Shown: positions 1-12,603 of the stretch, piece after piece
Position numbering within the stretch: position 1 is the first letter of the stretch
Layout: each line of letters begins with the position of its first letter
Source: Symsagittifera roscoffensis
Taxonomy: Eukaryota > Xenacoelomorpha > Acoela > Convolutidae
Reading direction: 5' to 3'
DNA length: 64,000 bases
Assembly (NCBI RefSeq): GCF_963678635.1
Contig: NC_087071.1
Span: forward strand, 1,664,537 to 1,728,536
Position numbers and translations under genes: made by a program
The notes under the pieces: model-generated
What the model was told of the DNA's origin: nothing
Database searches by the model: none
Seen by the model: only the letters and a program-made list of their open reading frames with translations

Positions 1-3000
1 CCCAAGTAAAAGATTATAACGGGTTCGATGAAGATTTTTGGCGTTTATAATTGATTATAACGACCAATTTTTAGTTAATTAAAGGATTTGTGACCGATTA
101 AAATCGTTATAATTTCCAAGATATTCAACAATCAATTATAACTGATTATAGTTCCTGTAAAAAAGTCTTAATATCGATTTTAACATCTTAATTCGCTAAA
201 AAGCTATCACACCAAAAATATCTCAGAATGGTTATAATGCTATCAATAACGAAATCCCAAAACATCTTTCTTCTGTCACCTTTTGGTCCATCTGAAATAA
301 AGTTTTCACCACGAAAAAAAAGTTTCGTAGACATTTTTTCATATCAAATGAAAGATTCCCAGGGTAGGTAAAAAAAACTCTAACACTAAAATAAACAAAA
401 CATCAGAGTAAAATGTGTGCATTTACTTTGATGGAAAAAAATTTGAGCATCATGAACAAAAAATTAAGAGAAAAAAATCCATGAAAATGTTTTATATTTG
501 AACTGATTTCAAAACTGTTAAACTGTTTTCTTTTTCAAAACTTCACTTAAGCCAAGCTCTATGCGAAGCATAAAATATATGCAACTGAGAAGCAAGATCG
601 AAGACAAAATCGGCAAAAAAAGGAGTTTAATCGAAAAAAATGGATTATATTTCAAAATAAAAAACAATAAAATGCAATACAAATAACCAATTATACTCAA
701 TTATATTTGTACTTGAAAACAGATTGAATAATTAACCCTTGAGTAAAATGTTCGAAAACTAAATTTAATATTTGAAAAAAAAAGAGATTAAAATCGATTA
801 TTAATTGATTATAAAAAATTTGTTCTAAATTTTCTCAAAAATATTCGATTAGAAACGCTTAAAACTAAATGCAGGCCCTGCAATCATTTAGTTTTACAAA
901 ACTCATTACAAATCAATTCTCAATTTTCCAAGTTCAAAGAATGAAGCATATCAGTCTGTATTTTTTTTTATTCAGGAAACATTTCGACTTTCAGGAAATG
1001 AGAAAAAAAATACTTTAAGAAAATACGTTTTAAGAACCCAAAAAACAGTGATTCTTTTAAATCCTGAAACAACATCGAAAACGAAGAAATAAAAAATACC
1101 ATAGTCGATAGAGGATAGTTGTCTGCATGGTTTTCGCAAAAAGAGGGTACCTCGCAAAAACTTGGAAGATAAAGCATTGAAAGAAGTTTTCTTAAAGATC
1201 ATTCAGGAAATTATAGGAACACGAAAATCAAAACTTGAAAGCTATTTCTAAATAGTTACTTTTGATATAAATTGGATTTCAGTTGGCATCACTTGAACTA
1301 CTAAAAGGTCAATTAGCTTGAGATGTTTTGTATGTTGTGTTCAAATGAGTATGACCGAAAAGATTATTTTTCATTCCCTTTATATTCCACCTAATATTCA
1401 AAACAGAAGCCTTTTTTGAAAATTTTCTTTACTTCATTTATTAAAGTATTTTTTGCACTATTTGGTTGTTCTAAATCCAGAAGTTGAGAAAAAAAAGAAC
1501 AAAGACTCTAATTGCTCCATTCACATCAAATTTTAATCTTGTTCTTAAAACGTCCTCAAAGCTTTTCCATTAGGATTAAAATAACATTTTATTCAAATGA
1601 AGCTATTTTCATATTATCAATCTTTCCCATAATAGAAAAAGCATTTTGAAGGCATTCGGTTGACTTGTGTCATTTCGAATTGCACAATTGATGGAAAAAA
1701 ATTGCATTCAGTTTGCATACAAAAGAAAAACAATAACATCTTCATGAATTTCAATTATATTTAAAAACTTTAGCGGAAAAGGGATTTTCGTTCAAGCCCC
1801 GAGGATAGGATTTATTCAAAAATTACAAAAATAAAGACACTTATTGTTTGCAGACGGTCTTCAATCAGTAAAAATTTGTGAATGCGTTCCAAGGTGAATG
1901 GGTCAACACAACACGTAACTGCAATCAACCTCAAAAAAATTAAAAATTAACTGCGGAACAAAAAAATCCGATTGCTGTCTACATAGAATAGAACTTCCTT
2001 TTCACAATAAAAAGTTTGAAAACCCTCAAAAATTGTCTGCTGTTTGCTTAAATAACAGTCGTGTACCGAATTTAAAATCTAAACTGGATTAAATATAGTT
2101 CAATTAGTTCAAATAAAGAACAATCTGAGCGGTAGATTATAGTCTAAATTCAGAAAGTCAAAAACAGACAAGTTTTTCTCAAAACATAATTAATTAGAGT
2201 CCGCTAACCTATTTTCATTAACTCACTTCATTACCTTTCCCTTCCTTAATTTTCTACAAAAATCTTGATTGTGAATTTTTCCTATTTCAAATTAAAAAAA
2301 ACGTTCAGCAAATTTTCAATTACTTTGAAAATTGTCTGTTTTTTTTACAATATCAAGATTAACCAATTAGCAATATGACTATTTTTAGGTGGAGCTAACA
2401 AATAGGAAGCTTTCTTCTGTCGCAGAAAACGGGCACCAAAAGCGCCGAAAGTATGCGAGAATTTCTTACAATTAAATTGAGTCATCCCAAAATTGATCCA
2501 AATTCAGAGAAGTTGGTACTGTGAAAACATTTGTTTTCATCGACTGGGAATAAAATTGAGGCTAAGCGCCGAGCATTCAACAAAAAGGCAGTAAACTGAG
2601 TTTTAATTGAGAAACATCTCTTCCAAAAAGCTGATTAAAAAATGGGACATGACGTGGTACAACTTTCAAAGCGACTACAGACACCGCGAGCAATTTGATG
2701 AACTCACGATTAATTTATTCAATTTAACTTTAAACAAATCAAATCAAAAACAACAAAAAAACTGCGCGAAAAAAACAAGAGTACCTGATTTCTGCAAAAG
2801 TAGCAATAGATGGTTGAGACCAAAATCGAATTTATTTTTTTCAATTTTGGGTTGTTTTTGCGAGTAAGAACATGACGCAAACTAAAGCAATAGCAAATTA
2901 AGTATATTCGACAACTGTTCTCTTTAAAAAATTTCTCATTTTTGCAAATTATATTTTTGAATTTAAAAATTATTGTCCAGGGTGCTAAATGGAACAAATT

Positions 3001-4285
3001 ATGCTAAATTGAACTAAGTTTTTCACGTTTTGAACAAAAAAGATTTTCCTGTAATAACACACATTAAAGCGCTTTACTTGCTCGAATTTAGACCGAAACG
3101 AAATTGTTGACACTGAGTAAAAACAATGAATCGTTTGTAAGGTAGTTCGAATCAGGACTGAAAGGGATACAATATGAGTTAACACTCAACTCATTCTGAT
3201 AATTACTAAGGGCACCTAATTTTGCGCTGCAAAAAAGTAGAAAAAAAATAAAACAGCGGAAGACAAAATTCTTTCCCACTTTCAGTGATGGGAACAAAAA
3301 TCCCAGGCAGCAGACCACAGAAAACAACGGATGATTTAATTTTTAGAAAATGTTCAAATAGCGAGTTTGCATTCACCAATAAGCAAAAAACACTGCATAC
3401 AAGGGCTTCAAAATGGTAGAAATCGAGCGCTTAATAAGTATGCGAAAAAACAACTGAAATTAACCCGTTACGGGTTTTAATTCCAAATTATGAGTCGTTT
3501 GTATTTCGCGATAACCCACACTACCTGTAGTCTTAGTTTCTTACAAAATAACTAATACTAAATAATTAAATACCAGATATCTATGAATGCGCTGTGATGA
3601 AGCATATTCAAGCAGAAAAAACGTATGCTACTAGATAGCTCGCCAAAAAAAACTTAAGCAAAACCAGAAAAAGTTTTTTGGACCTAGGGTTGGCACACAT
3701 GTTGTATGAATTGGAGTAACTTCAAATCAAATTTTTTTTCGGAACTGAATTATTCAACACATCAAGCCTTTACTTCATTTGCACTCTGCATCTAGACAAC
3801 CCTACAAAACCGAAACACAAATTCTGTTTTTAAGACAAAATCTTAAGAAAGAATAGTCCATGAAGCTAGCCTCCACTAATAAAAAAAAAGCTAGTTTCTG
3901 AACACAGAGGCAAAGCTGCACTTCGCAAACACAAAAGCAAAAAAAAATAAAAAACAGGAGAAGAAAAACAAATCAAAGCTAAGAAGAGCCAAAACGTTAC
4001 GGCACTCAAAACTAAGACAATTTGAGTAAATAGCAGTAAAAATTGCGCCGTGTGGCTATAAGTACCTCAATAACTAACCAAAAACAAACAGGAGACTATA
4101 AAAAAAATGCTAATAAATTGCCATAAAATGCTATACCAGCAAATGTTAATTAAAATTGACAAGGCCACCAAGTGTCAGGGTTGAGACAAAACGTATTGGC
4201 TGGAGATTAGTAGTATCACGTTTGCTTGTGTGAATCTTTTTAAAGCTAATTTATTAGAGGTGCCCACCTTTATAACCTTTTTCAG
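1..4285. other. AT-rich stretch, no supported gene
   Basis: All reading frames here are short and of low complexity (Lys/Asn/Phe/Ile-rich). I found no conserved motif or convincing splice-bounded exon. The first 250 bases repeat the short motif gattata/ttataa, but I see no clear terminal repeats. If the carrier gene further right continues leftwards on the minus strand, this may be intronic DNA of that gene. Confidence 0.5.
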
Positions 4286-4370
4286 GAACATCGGAGTTCT
4301 ATCTGAAGACTCAGATTCCTTAACTGAAGAACAAGTTAAGAATTGCTATCACGAAATCAAAGGCAGCTAA
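4286..4370 (+). CDS. Candidate 3'-terminal coding exon, unrecognised protein
   Basis: A good acceptor (pyrimidine tract then ttcag, ending at 4285) is followed by an open frame of 27 codons ending in TAA at 4368-4370. The peptide is acidic and hydrophilic and contains LSEDSDSLTEEQVKNCYHE, unlike the Lys/Phe-rich random frames nearby. An AATAAA follows at 4434-4439, about 65 bases after the stop. I recognise no family and found no upstream exon, so this rests only on the acceptor, composition and poly(A) signal and may be chance. Confidence 0.25.
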
Positions 4371-4457
4371 AGGCTCAACAACAGTGAAATAACTCGAAAA
4401 ACTTTTTTCTTTGAAATCGAATAATTAAAAAACAATAAACCTACGCAAAAAACTTAA

Positions 4458-4480
4458 CGGTGCCTTCTTCGAAGGCACCG
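4458..4480. repeat. Perfect hairpin, 10-bp stem with TTC loop
   Basis: The stem arms CGGTGCCTTC and GAAGGCACCG enclose the loop TTC. The same layout (GC-rich stem, TTC loop) occurs at the ends of the rolling-circle-like elements at 32427-33842 and 37118-37657. This may be the remnant of a related 3' end, but no CTRR terminus follows on either strand. Confidence 0.5.
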
Positions 4481-5547
4481 AGGGTCCAAAAATGGGGTCA
4501 AAACAGCTAAATTTTGTGTTTAAAACCAAGTTACTAAATTTCGCATAAAAGTTTTTCCTGTTTTTCCTTTCCTCGCTTAACTTCGAACTTGCGCCACCAT
4601 AATACCTCTGACACCTACAAATCGTGATTGTGAATAAGACTTCTCTTTACCTATATTTCTCGAAAAGTTTCTGAGTGAACAAAAAAAACACCAAATTTTT
4701 GGTACCTTTAGAAACATTTTTGCTAGCTTGTTCAATCAGGCAAACTATGTTGAGTTTCACTTCAACTCGGGTTCAGTCCTTGTAGGTGCTGAGAGTTCAA
4801 TACAGATTTGCCTGGTAGTGCCATCATCAAATGTTAGTTTTCTTGAGTCCTTGCTTTTTGCAAAAAAAAAATTATGAATAAACATATTTTTTTCTCCAAC
4901 AAATTGTTGACAATACAATGAAGAATCATATCGAATAGACTAAATCAATTTAAACATTAGTTTCTCTTTCGTTGTATAAAGGATTGAATAAAAGCAGCCA
5001 GGTGCTCTGAAAAAGGTACAACATACGCTTAGAACAGGTAACACTTTTGTTCCAACCACTGATAATTAGAGGGAAAAAGTTTTAGCTTTTCTTAATTTCC
5101 ACACAAATCAAGTACCAAAGTGGTCATCTAATTCGATTGATTGATGTATCATACTAAAGCTCTTTCAGTCGTGATTTGAACGATAAACATTAATATCCAA
5201 AAAAACTCAATTCAAGAAAACCAGGTTTTATTTTTTGTCTTTTAGTCTTATTTCGAGCAAAAGAGCTAGCGAGCAAGTTTATTGTGGGAGAATGAGCCAT
5301 GGAACTTTTACTCGAGCCCTGCAAAACTAGTTTTACTCAGGTAAAATTACTTTTCCAAGAATTTTTAGCGACCCTAATTTTTTAAATTAACTTTGTAATC
5401 TGCCTCACCAAAAAAAAACGTTTATCAGATGAAACTTTTTAAAACGACACAAACTTTCTTTGAGGTTTCTAAAATCACGTGACCTTATGCCATAGTTGTT
5501 TTTCACCACTGCGATAAATGATCGGAACAAAAACTAAGAATCGAGGA

Positions 5548-5697
5548 ATCTACTTAACAATTAACCCCCTGTACAATCAGAAACCAGCAAAATTTGATTT
5601 ATAAATAAAAAGCTCTACAACTAATTTACTGCTTTTATTTCTAGGGGTGGCAATTCTTCAGTAGATACCATAGGGGGTCGACTCTTAAGTAGATCCG
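5548..5697. mobile_element. Small MITE-like inverted-repeat element
   Basis: The left end reads about ggaatctacttaacaatt and the right end, reverse complemented, begins ggatctacttaagagt. Both are followed by a run of Cs (accccct). GAATC lies outside both ends and could be a short target duplication. Pieces of the same family (ggggtggcaattc, ggatctacttaac, C or G runs) recur near 16400, in GPCR intron 2 at 30880-30930 and at 54435-54475. Confidence 0.35.
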
Positions 5698-6692
5698 AAT
5701 CAAGTCGTGCGTTTGATACATGATTATCAGAATGGTATGGTTTGCAGATGTGAAAACTTGATTAATCTGAAACGGAACTAAAAACGGCAGTTTTCCAGTT
5801 TCGTAAAATTAAAGCAAAGTTAAGGAAAATTGTGATCAATTGAGCAAGCAATCTCACCGCTCCTCACTCCGTAATAACCAATTGAGCTATCTCCCCCCAA
5901 GCAAAAAGGTTAAAACGCTACAAAAGACATTATCAAATGCAATCAAATCGTTTGTAGGTTCATAGCTCGCAATCATTTGACCGACTGACGTTTATTTTAC
6001 CCGAGTGTCGAGAAAACTTTTTGTTTGGACGAACCATGGATCAGGGAAAGCAAGTTATCAGGGCTGGTGCTTTAAATTTGTATCTGTAAACCGGAAATTG
6101 TTCTCTTCGGCGCCTTTCTAACGAACGCAGTGGCAATTTTAGTAATTTTTTCACTTTTGAGTTTTTTATTGATTGTAATTTATCGTGTTCCACATTCGTT
6201 GGAGAATCTGACTCGTGATTTCATATCATTTAAACTACTTTCAAGTGGCTATGGCTATTTTCCAGTTTCCCCCTTTCAAATACAATTTTGAAAAGCTTAT
6301 TTTACCTTGTCATAATGCAATGAAATTCGGTGTGGTGAAAAAATCGACAAAAGTAAGCAGATTTGTTCTTCATACTTTACAGCGTAACATCAAGCATTTA
6401 GCCGTAATAACACGTAAAACAATCATAAAACTCGGTATTTTGAAAGGGGGAACTGGAAAAGAGCCGTGGTTATAAACATGCCTCAAGTACCTATTGAGCT
6501 ATCTACACCCGAGTGGAAATGGGGGCGTGGGCTCATTTGATCCGAAAATTGTTCATACGGCAGTTTGCATGAAAAAATGTCGCAAAAAAGTGTTTATTTG
6601 TTGATGATGACACCTTTTATTGATGTTTAGAACATCAAACGTTATTTTAAATAAATTGGCTTTCATAAATTGAATTACACAGCATATCATAA

Positions 6693-6706
6693 GGGGGGGG
6701 GGGGGG
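6693..6706. repeat. Homopolymer run G14
   Basis: A run of 14 G lies just beyond the splice donor of the carrier-gene exon, so it is a C run in the intron on the coding strand. C/G runs recur at 16314-16337 and 21900-21916, both within or beside MITE-like sequence. Confidence 0.8.
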
Positions 6707-6754
6707 TACTAGAAAAGAGCCCCAAGAACGAATCTCTAAGCCTACACAACTCAC

Positions 6755-7000
6755 CACTCTTTTCCACCTGCAACCGTGTCTTGATCAATGTCGTCGGGTA
6801 TATCAATGTCCGTATAATGAAAGAATTGCCCAAGGACAGCATGGCGAAGTTACGCATGTTCATGTGTTCGAACCCTATCGGAGTGTATCCCTCCATTTTA
6901 AGTTCGGATCCGACACTCGGATTTGTTCCGATCAAGTCTGAAGCTGTCGTCATCTCGGGAATCGAACACGCCGACTCATCGAGACGAACTGGCTGCATCT
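6755..7000 (-). CDS. SLC25A44-like mitochondrial carrier, coding exon 2
   Basis: This exon encodes the start of a mitochondrial carrier. The stretch FEHMNMRNFAMLSLGNSF, then IIRTLIYPTTLIKTRLQVEK, matches the first helix of SLC25A44. That family, which transports branched-chain amino acids across the inner mitochondrial membrane, replaces the usual Px[DE]xx[KR] of carrier repeat 1 with P-x-T-L-I-[RK]-T-R. Here it is P-T-T-L-I-K-T-R. The donor is GTGAGT (6754 downwards; exon ends phase 1) and the acceptor is gtcgtag just above 7000. Joining to the upstream exon at 7177-7396 keeps the frame (phase 1). The roughly 110-residue N-terminal extension is longer than in vertebrate SLC25A44, so translation could instead begin at an internal Met in this exon. 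Later exons, with the other carrier repeats, were not found and probably lie beyond the left edge or in introns I could not resolve. Confidence 0.72.
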
Positions 7001-7011
7001 CTACGACAACA

Positions 7012-7141
7012 ATTATTCCGTAAAAATTAATAGAAAAAATATTCTGTGAAAACTATTGGAAAAATTATTCCGTGAAAATTTTGGAAAAATTATTGCGTCA
7101 AAATAATTGGAAAAAATATTCCGTCAAAATTATTGGAAAAA
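7012..7141. repeat. Minisatellite, about five 26-bp units
   Basis: About five imperfect tandem units of attattccgtgaaaatt followed by ttggaaaaa, 25-27 bases each. The array fills most of the 176-bp intron between the two carrier exons and ends just upstream of the exon 2 acceptor. Confidence 0.8.
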
Positions 7142-7176
7142 CAATCAAAAAACAAAAACAATTGGATGATATTTAC

Positions 7177-7396
7177 TTGATTGCAACAAAGTTTGTTTCG
7201 TATTGTGCAGTGGTGAATATTTCCCAACTGTTCTATCATTATGTTCTAGGTTTCCTCTCCGACTGCTGATACTGCTATCTGATATTTCATTTGATGATGC
7301 TTTTCTTTCTGTCTTTGAGACTGATGGTACCACTGTTGCTGAGTCTAATTTTGTGGCAACGGTTTCACTCGACGGATTCGATCTTTCATTGCTCAT
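7177..7396 (-). CDS. SLC25A44-like carrier, probable first coding exon
   Basis: This is a Ser/Thr/Glu/Lys-rich open frame beginning MSNERSNPSSETVATKLDSA and ending at a GTAAAT donor below 7177 after 73 codons plus one base. That phase fits the acceptor of the carrier exon at 6755-7000 without breaking the frame. The composition is typical of a disordered N-terminal tail and unlike neighbouring random frames. The ATG (7396-7394) directly follows a strong acceptor, tagtttttcag. So the 5' UTR is either split by an intron or supplied by spliced-leader trans-splicing. The extension is not a feature of vertebrate SLC25A44, so assignment to the same gene is inferred from phase and proximity. Confidence 0.5.
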
Positions 7397-7423
7397 CTGA
7401 AAAACTAATGTCACTAGTATCAT

Positions 7424-9830
7424 AATTTAACAGCCAACTAAATCTCTTTATTGAAGCGTTAATATCCCGACTCCTAGAAAAAAAAAAGAAATATGGCAGA
7501 ATTTTTTCCTTTTCAAAAAAGCAACTATCAATGATGTCTGGAAACAATGACAAAACTGTTTTTCTTCAAAGGAATACTTGTGATCAGCGTTTTTGTTCAG
7601 ACTTTGGAAGAATGTGACGGATTATTTAGACTTGAGTTTCGAATTTCTCATTTTAAAAGGTAATTCACAGGAAGGACCCTTCCGGCTAAGATAGACTTGT
7701 ATACAAGCTGAAAAAGGCCATTTGACTAGTATTTCACCAGTACATCAAAAAACTTACATTTAAAATGAAGTCAAATACCAGCACTGAAAGCGTCGCTACT
7801 TTTGCAATTTGATTAACCATCCCTCTCTGCTATACAATTATCTGCACTCCATCACGCATAAAATTGCGTTCATGAATAAAACATTTTGACAGTAATTTTA
7901 AATCCGACTAAAAGATACTGATGAACTGAGATTAAAATTGAATAAACATTTCACCTGTTGAGATTTTTCATGACGCTAAATACATAACTTGGTCCCAATT
8001 TCAGTGCGTCGGGGAAAATTTCTCATAAAAAAAATTCGTTAGACAAGCGACTGCTCTGATCACACAAAGGCCTTAATGTTCTAACTGCCTTTTAATGACA
8101 AGATAAAAAAACTAGTGAGAAAATTGATTAAATGTTCCAAACAAGTTTTTCAAAAAAAAAATTCTTCTTTTTCATCTTATTTTTCATTTATCCCTCGACC
8201 ACCACGCGCTATTTTGAGTACGATTTGATTTATTCTGAGTCTGATTACTCACCACAATGACCAAACTACTTTCTTCAATTCAATTGGGGATAATTTAATT
8301 TAACTTTTAATTTCTCTGTCTACCGGAATATTATTTGTAACATAAATTTACTACTTTCTTCTAGTTTTCGTTAATTTGGTGGGAAATTTTTTGCTTCAAC
8401 AGTGTTTCTGGGTTCTGAAGGACCCCTAAAACTATGCAAATCTGATGCAATTTGAAATGATAGAAAAAGTAAATGGTCTCAAAAAAATAAAGCGGTTTGG
8501 ATCAAAATTTACTTAAAAGTAGATACATTGAACTTAAATTTTGATAAGAATAGTTGATAGATAAAAATCAAATATCCACAGTACAGCTCATCACGGTGAA
8601 CCGCTGCTGTTCCCTTGTTTAAGAAGTACATGCAATTTTTCTAGGCTGGGTAAAGTTACATCACCCTCAAGGAACGAGCACGGATCATGGCACAAATATC
8701 TAAAGTACATCGACAAACAATTCACAAAATGAACTCAGTTTCCAGCGAAAAAAGGCAACTTTTTAGGAACTTTATAAAAATTTCGTGTTGTATTTTAGCT
8801 TTTTTCTCAAATTTTGTTGTGTTTCATGTCATTTGGGATTTACGTTTAAATCTTCACCTTGAAAGTTTATTTGAACTGCTTCAATATTTTAGCAACGCAA
8901 ACAACGAATAACTTGGCAAATTTTCTAATTTCCCTAATTAATTTGAACTGGCATAAAAAATAGGGTGAATCGTTTTTGATTTCTTAATTGCAAAAATATT
9001 GATATTTATTTCCAAAAGTTTGGTGCAAACTTCGGTATATTTGGTATTTAATAAAATAAAGAAATTGAAAAAAGTTCAAGCGGATGGATTCTTTCTAAGA
9101 AGCAGTCGCCTTGTCAAGTTTTTCACTGTTTGTTTCTGGAATGAATTACAGGCGATAGTGGTCCATGATACGTGAGATCAAAATTATGAACTTTGTTATG
9201 ATCAACCTTTTTCTTGAGAAGTTATGGGGTCTTGGAAAATGTCAATTTAGAATTTATGCGAGCTATTTACCACTTTTCTATTAGAGCGTAGCGCCAGTGG
9301 CAACAAAATCCGGGTCATTAATCACTCCAAATTGAATCCTCCAAACAAACTAACTGGACCAAAACAATTTGGAGAAAATGTGAAGAAAAAAAAACAGATG
9401 GCTCAACCTTCTAAGGCTAAGCGCCTACATTCTTAATCTTTTTAGCATTCTTGCTAACCATATTTTTTAATGCTTAGATTTTTTAAAAGGTAAAACTATT
9501 TAAGACTAAGGGCTTGTTTAGCAGACCTCATAACCAAAGTTATTTAAAATCTACCACAGAAAAAGGACCAAGAAAAAAACAGCGTTTTCAAAGATAAGTA
9601 CAGTTGAATTATCCCACATTTGACATATCTGCTGAACCCACTCAGAATTTTTTGGAGAATCATTTGAAAAAAAAATTTTCCGAATCATTTATATGTTTTC
9701 GTATTAAAAATTTGCTTTTTATATTTGTATCAACTTATTCTCATAAATTATGGTGCTTATTATTCTTTATTATAAGCAAATCTGAACCAGATAATTCATT
9801 TTTTTAACGAAAAACAAAAATCAACTCGAT
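7424..9830. other. No supported gene
   Basis: Only short frames without domain motifs. The longest (8687-8911, plus) begins MAQISKVHRQTIHKMNSVSS and has one hydrophobic stretch, but no splice sites, homology or poly(A) signal make it convincing. Confidence 0.45.
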
Positions 9831-10033
9831 CTATTTGTTTAAGTCAAACTGTTTTATATCATTAATCTTTGTCGTTGTGAAAAACTTCATTACAAATGTG
9901 TTTTTGTCGCATAGTTGAGAACCAATTATGCCGTCAAAATACTCGTATCCTGACACATTTCTTGCTAACAATCTGCTAATGAGCTGCCAAGAGGTTTTGG
10001 TACGAATCTTGTATTCATCAAAAGCGAAGCGCA
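9831..10033 (-). CDS. Candidate 3'-terminal coding exon, unrecognised protein
   Basis: An open frame of 66 codons ending in TAG, with balanced composition: it contains KIRTKTSWQLISRLLARN and GYEYFDGIIGSQLCDKNTF. The frame opens exactly at an AG (10034-10035, minus strand taag), with an in-frame TAA just before it, as expected at an intron boundary. An AATAAA on the same strand lies about 60 bases after the stop (9771-9766). I do not recognise the family and located no partner exons. Confidence 0.35.
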
Positions 10034-10660
10034 CTTAACTTTTGATGAGAACAAGACTTGACACAGCCAAGTGCTATGATGACTAGCAATTCACTTCACA
10101 ATTTACACAGTGGGTTAAAAAATGACCGAACGAATCTTTTCGGATAAAAAAGACATGCTCAAGGTCATGATTCAAAAGCTCAGCTAAAAACTATTACATG
10201 CAAGTCTTGTAAAAAAAAACAGAAAAGGCTTGCTTAAGTTCAAAAAACATGCACTTTTGGGCCCTTCGGTTGGCTTTGAGTAAGCCACAGATTGATCTTG
10301 CAGTGAAGATCAGTTCCGTTTCAGTACTGCTTCAGCGTCGATTACAAAGATAAATCAGCCCTGCAACAAAACATTGCTCTGCAATCTTTATTCGACATTC
10401 ATTAGATTCAGAAGGTAAACGTTAAAATTGGGCAGTAGTATGCAAAAATGACCCTGCAGAAAGTGCGTCAAAAATCTTGAAAAAATCAATTCGGCAATAA
10501 CCAGTAATCTCCACGTTGAGCCTATACTACCTATTTTTCATCTTTCTTGCCAATTAATTATAAAAGTACATAATAGAGTTGTTGTTAGTTAAACACAGGG
10601 GATCTGTGCTTGCCTTAAACTATAGAGTCACCATATATTGCTCTTATCACGGCTAATAAT
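10034..10660. other. No supported gene
   Basis: If the exon at 9831-10033 is real, this is its upstream intron on the minus strand. I found no coding motif. Confidence 0.4.
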
Positions 10661-10669
10661 ATTCAACTT

Positions 10670-11132
10670 GGGGTTGAGAAATTAGACGATAAGCAAATTA
10701 GACGGAGGTACTTAAAAGGAAATTAGACGGTTTTGCAAAACTGCATTTGTGAGAAAATAGACGAAAGTGAGAGAAATTAAATTTGTTTGCACACAAATTG
10801 CGTTAGAAAAATAAAATTGTTTGTAGACAATAGTTCAATTTCGGTGGCCAAAAACTTTACAAGTCATTCATGCATAATTTATTCAATTCAAAACTCTCCT
10901 GTAATATTCAGATTTGACATTTATGTTCATTTAAACTAAATCTTTTGATAGTTTTTGTCATTTTATGCTCTTTTTGTATTTGTGAAACTTGACTCATAAG
11001 AAAACAATTTTTGGCACTTTCCTTTTCATAGCTTTTTCGTCTAAAATGCCAGATCCGTAAAAAATAAATTCCGTCTAATTTCGTTTTTGTAGTATCCGTC
11101 TAATTTGCTTATCGTCTAATTTCCTAGGCCCC
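10670..11132. mobile_element. MITE with 38-bp TIRs and 9-bp target duplication (MULE-like)
   Basis: The element runs from GGGG to CCCC. Its inverted ends share AAATTAGACGATAAGCAAAT followed by TAGACGGA. Perfect copies of ATTCAACTT flank it at 10661-10669 and 11133-11141. A 9-bp duplication with G-rich termini fits Mutator-like elements. No transposase frame is present, so it is non-autonomous at 463 bp. The motif AATTAGACG is repeated in the subterminal parts. The element at 39951-40406 has the same size, target-duplication length and GGG terminus, but a different internal sequence. Confidence 0.88.
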
Positions 11133-12159
11133 ATTCAACTTATATTTGCCTTCATTCAAAAATAACGACGATACTGAAGAACAAAAAGAGTGAGTCAACA
11201 AAAAATCAAAATCAAATCGAGTTCAATTTCAACTAAAATGATTGAAAGCAAGTTCAACTGCTTTCTGAAACATCATTTCCATGTTTACAATAACGACGTG
11301 TATAAATAGTTACAATATCCAGATTATCGAGGCTAGATTATCCTTAAATTGCCAATCTACCATTGAAAAATATCTTATTAACATCCTGTGATAATGCCTT
11401 CTAATATCCTACAAGGAAAACCCTCTACTTTTTTATTAACTAAATACTCTCCACTTTTTGAACTACTTTTTAGGCCTCATTTAATTATTTTGCTAATATC
11501 AGTTGTTCGGAGATCCCCCAATGCCGGATTTGAATTAGATTCTGATTTATTAAGGATTCACTGCAAATGAAGGCATTTGAAAGTTCACCATCTCCTCCGC
11601 CTACATATTTGTTGTTTATTTCATTAGGAAAAAAACAATTATTTTATTAACCATAAGTGGTTTTAAAAGTCTTTAAAGCAAAAACGACTCTTAAAAACAA
11701 ATCGAACAAATTAATACAAAAAATAAGCCTCAATACGCTTCTAAAAATAGCAAAAAACAATCAAATAAACAGACCGAAAACGAAAACCTCAAACAAATTT
11801 GTTTGAGTTTTGTTGAATAATTTTTGGTACAAGAATGATAGTTGGGTTCTTTCAATTTAGATAGGTCCCTGAAGAAATTTTTTTGTGCTTAAAGTTTTTT
11901 GAAACAGGCGGTTGAGCAGTTGTTTCCTGTGTTTCAAATTTTCTCAAAAATTGCGGGACCCGTCTTTCATACTTGCTTTGTAAGAGTCCTGACTATCATA
12001 CTTGTACCTAAATTTCTTTCTTTATTTTTGATGCAAATTATTTTATGTGAGAATAAAGAAGACAATTTGAGGATGTTTTGCTAATGGAGCAATAAACGGT
12101 TCGATTTTAGTGATGACGTTGACGCCACTAAGATGACGCACATTTTCCACTTTTATTCG

Positions 12160-12189
12160 CTGAATCTAATTCATTTCATTTAGATTCAG
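12160..12189. repeat. Perfect 10-bp inverted repeat
   Basis: The arms CTGAATCTAA and TTAGATTCAG are separated by 10 bases. No gene or element boundary was recognised next to it, so its role is unknown. Confidence 0.6.
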
Positions 12190-12563
12190 GGCCAAAAAAC
12201 CTAATTCAAATTGGGAAGGGCATCTTTTAGTACAACTTGTTCAAATCGCTCATTTTCAGCCAATCAGAACTTTGCAAGAATCAGAATTATTACTTTGCAA
12301 GTTTTTTTCTACTTTATTTGCAAATTTATATCAAGGGAGGGAAAGCGATTTCACCCTAATTTGATTAGGCTGGGAACTAACTGTTCACATGGGTCCCGAT
12401 TGAGGAATTAGGTCAGGAGAAGTTAATTCCATTAACAAGAAGCCATTCAAAATTCAGAAGACGATTACAAATAGTGCCTCTCAAAACTCAATTCAATTAG
12501 ACTTAAAGAGTAATTTATTAATTTATTCCAGAAGACCGCAAATCTAACTTATTTGCAATACTA

Positions 12564-12603
<40 letters not shown>
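12564..12603. repeat. (CTA)n microsatellite at LINE 3' end
   Basis: About 13 CTA units (TAG on the minus strand) directly follow the decayed LINE 3' region. Several non-LTR clades end in a short tandem repeat instead of poly(A), so I read this as the element's terminus, not an unrelated microsatellite. Confidence 0.8.

Noticed and set aside
1-870. Repeated gattata/ttataa motifs that look like inverted repeats
   Set aside because: The motifs are short and AT-rich and I could not align two distinct termini or a target duplication.
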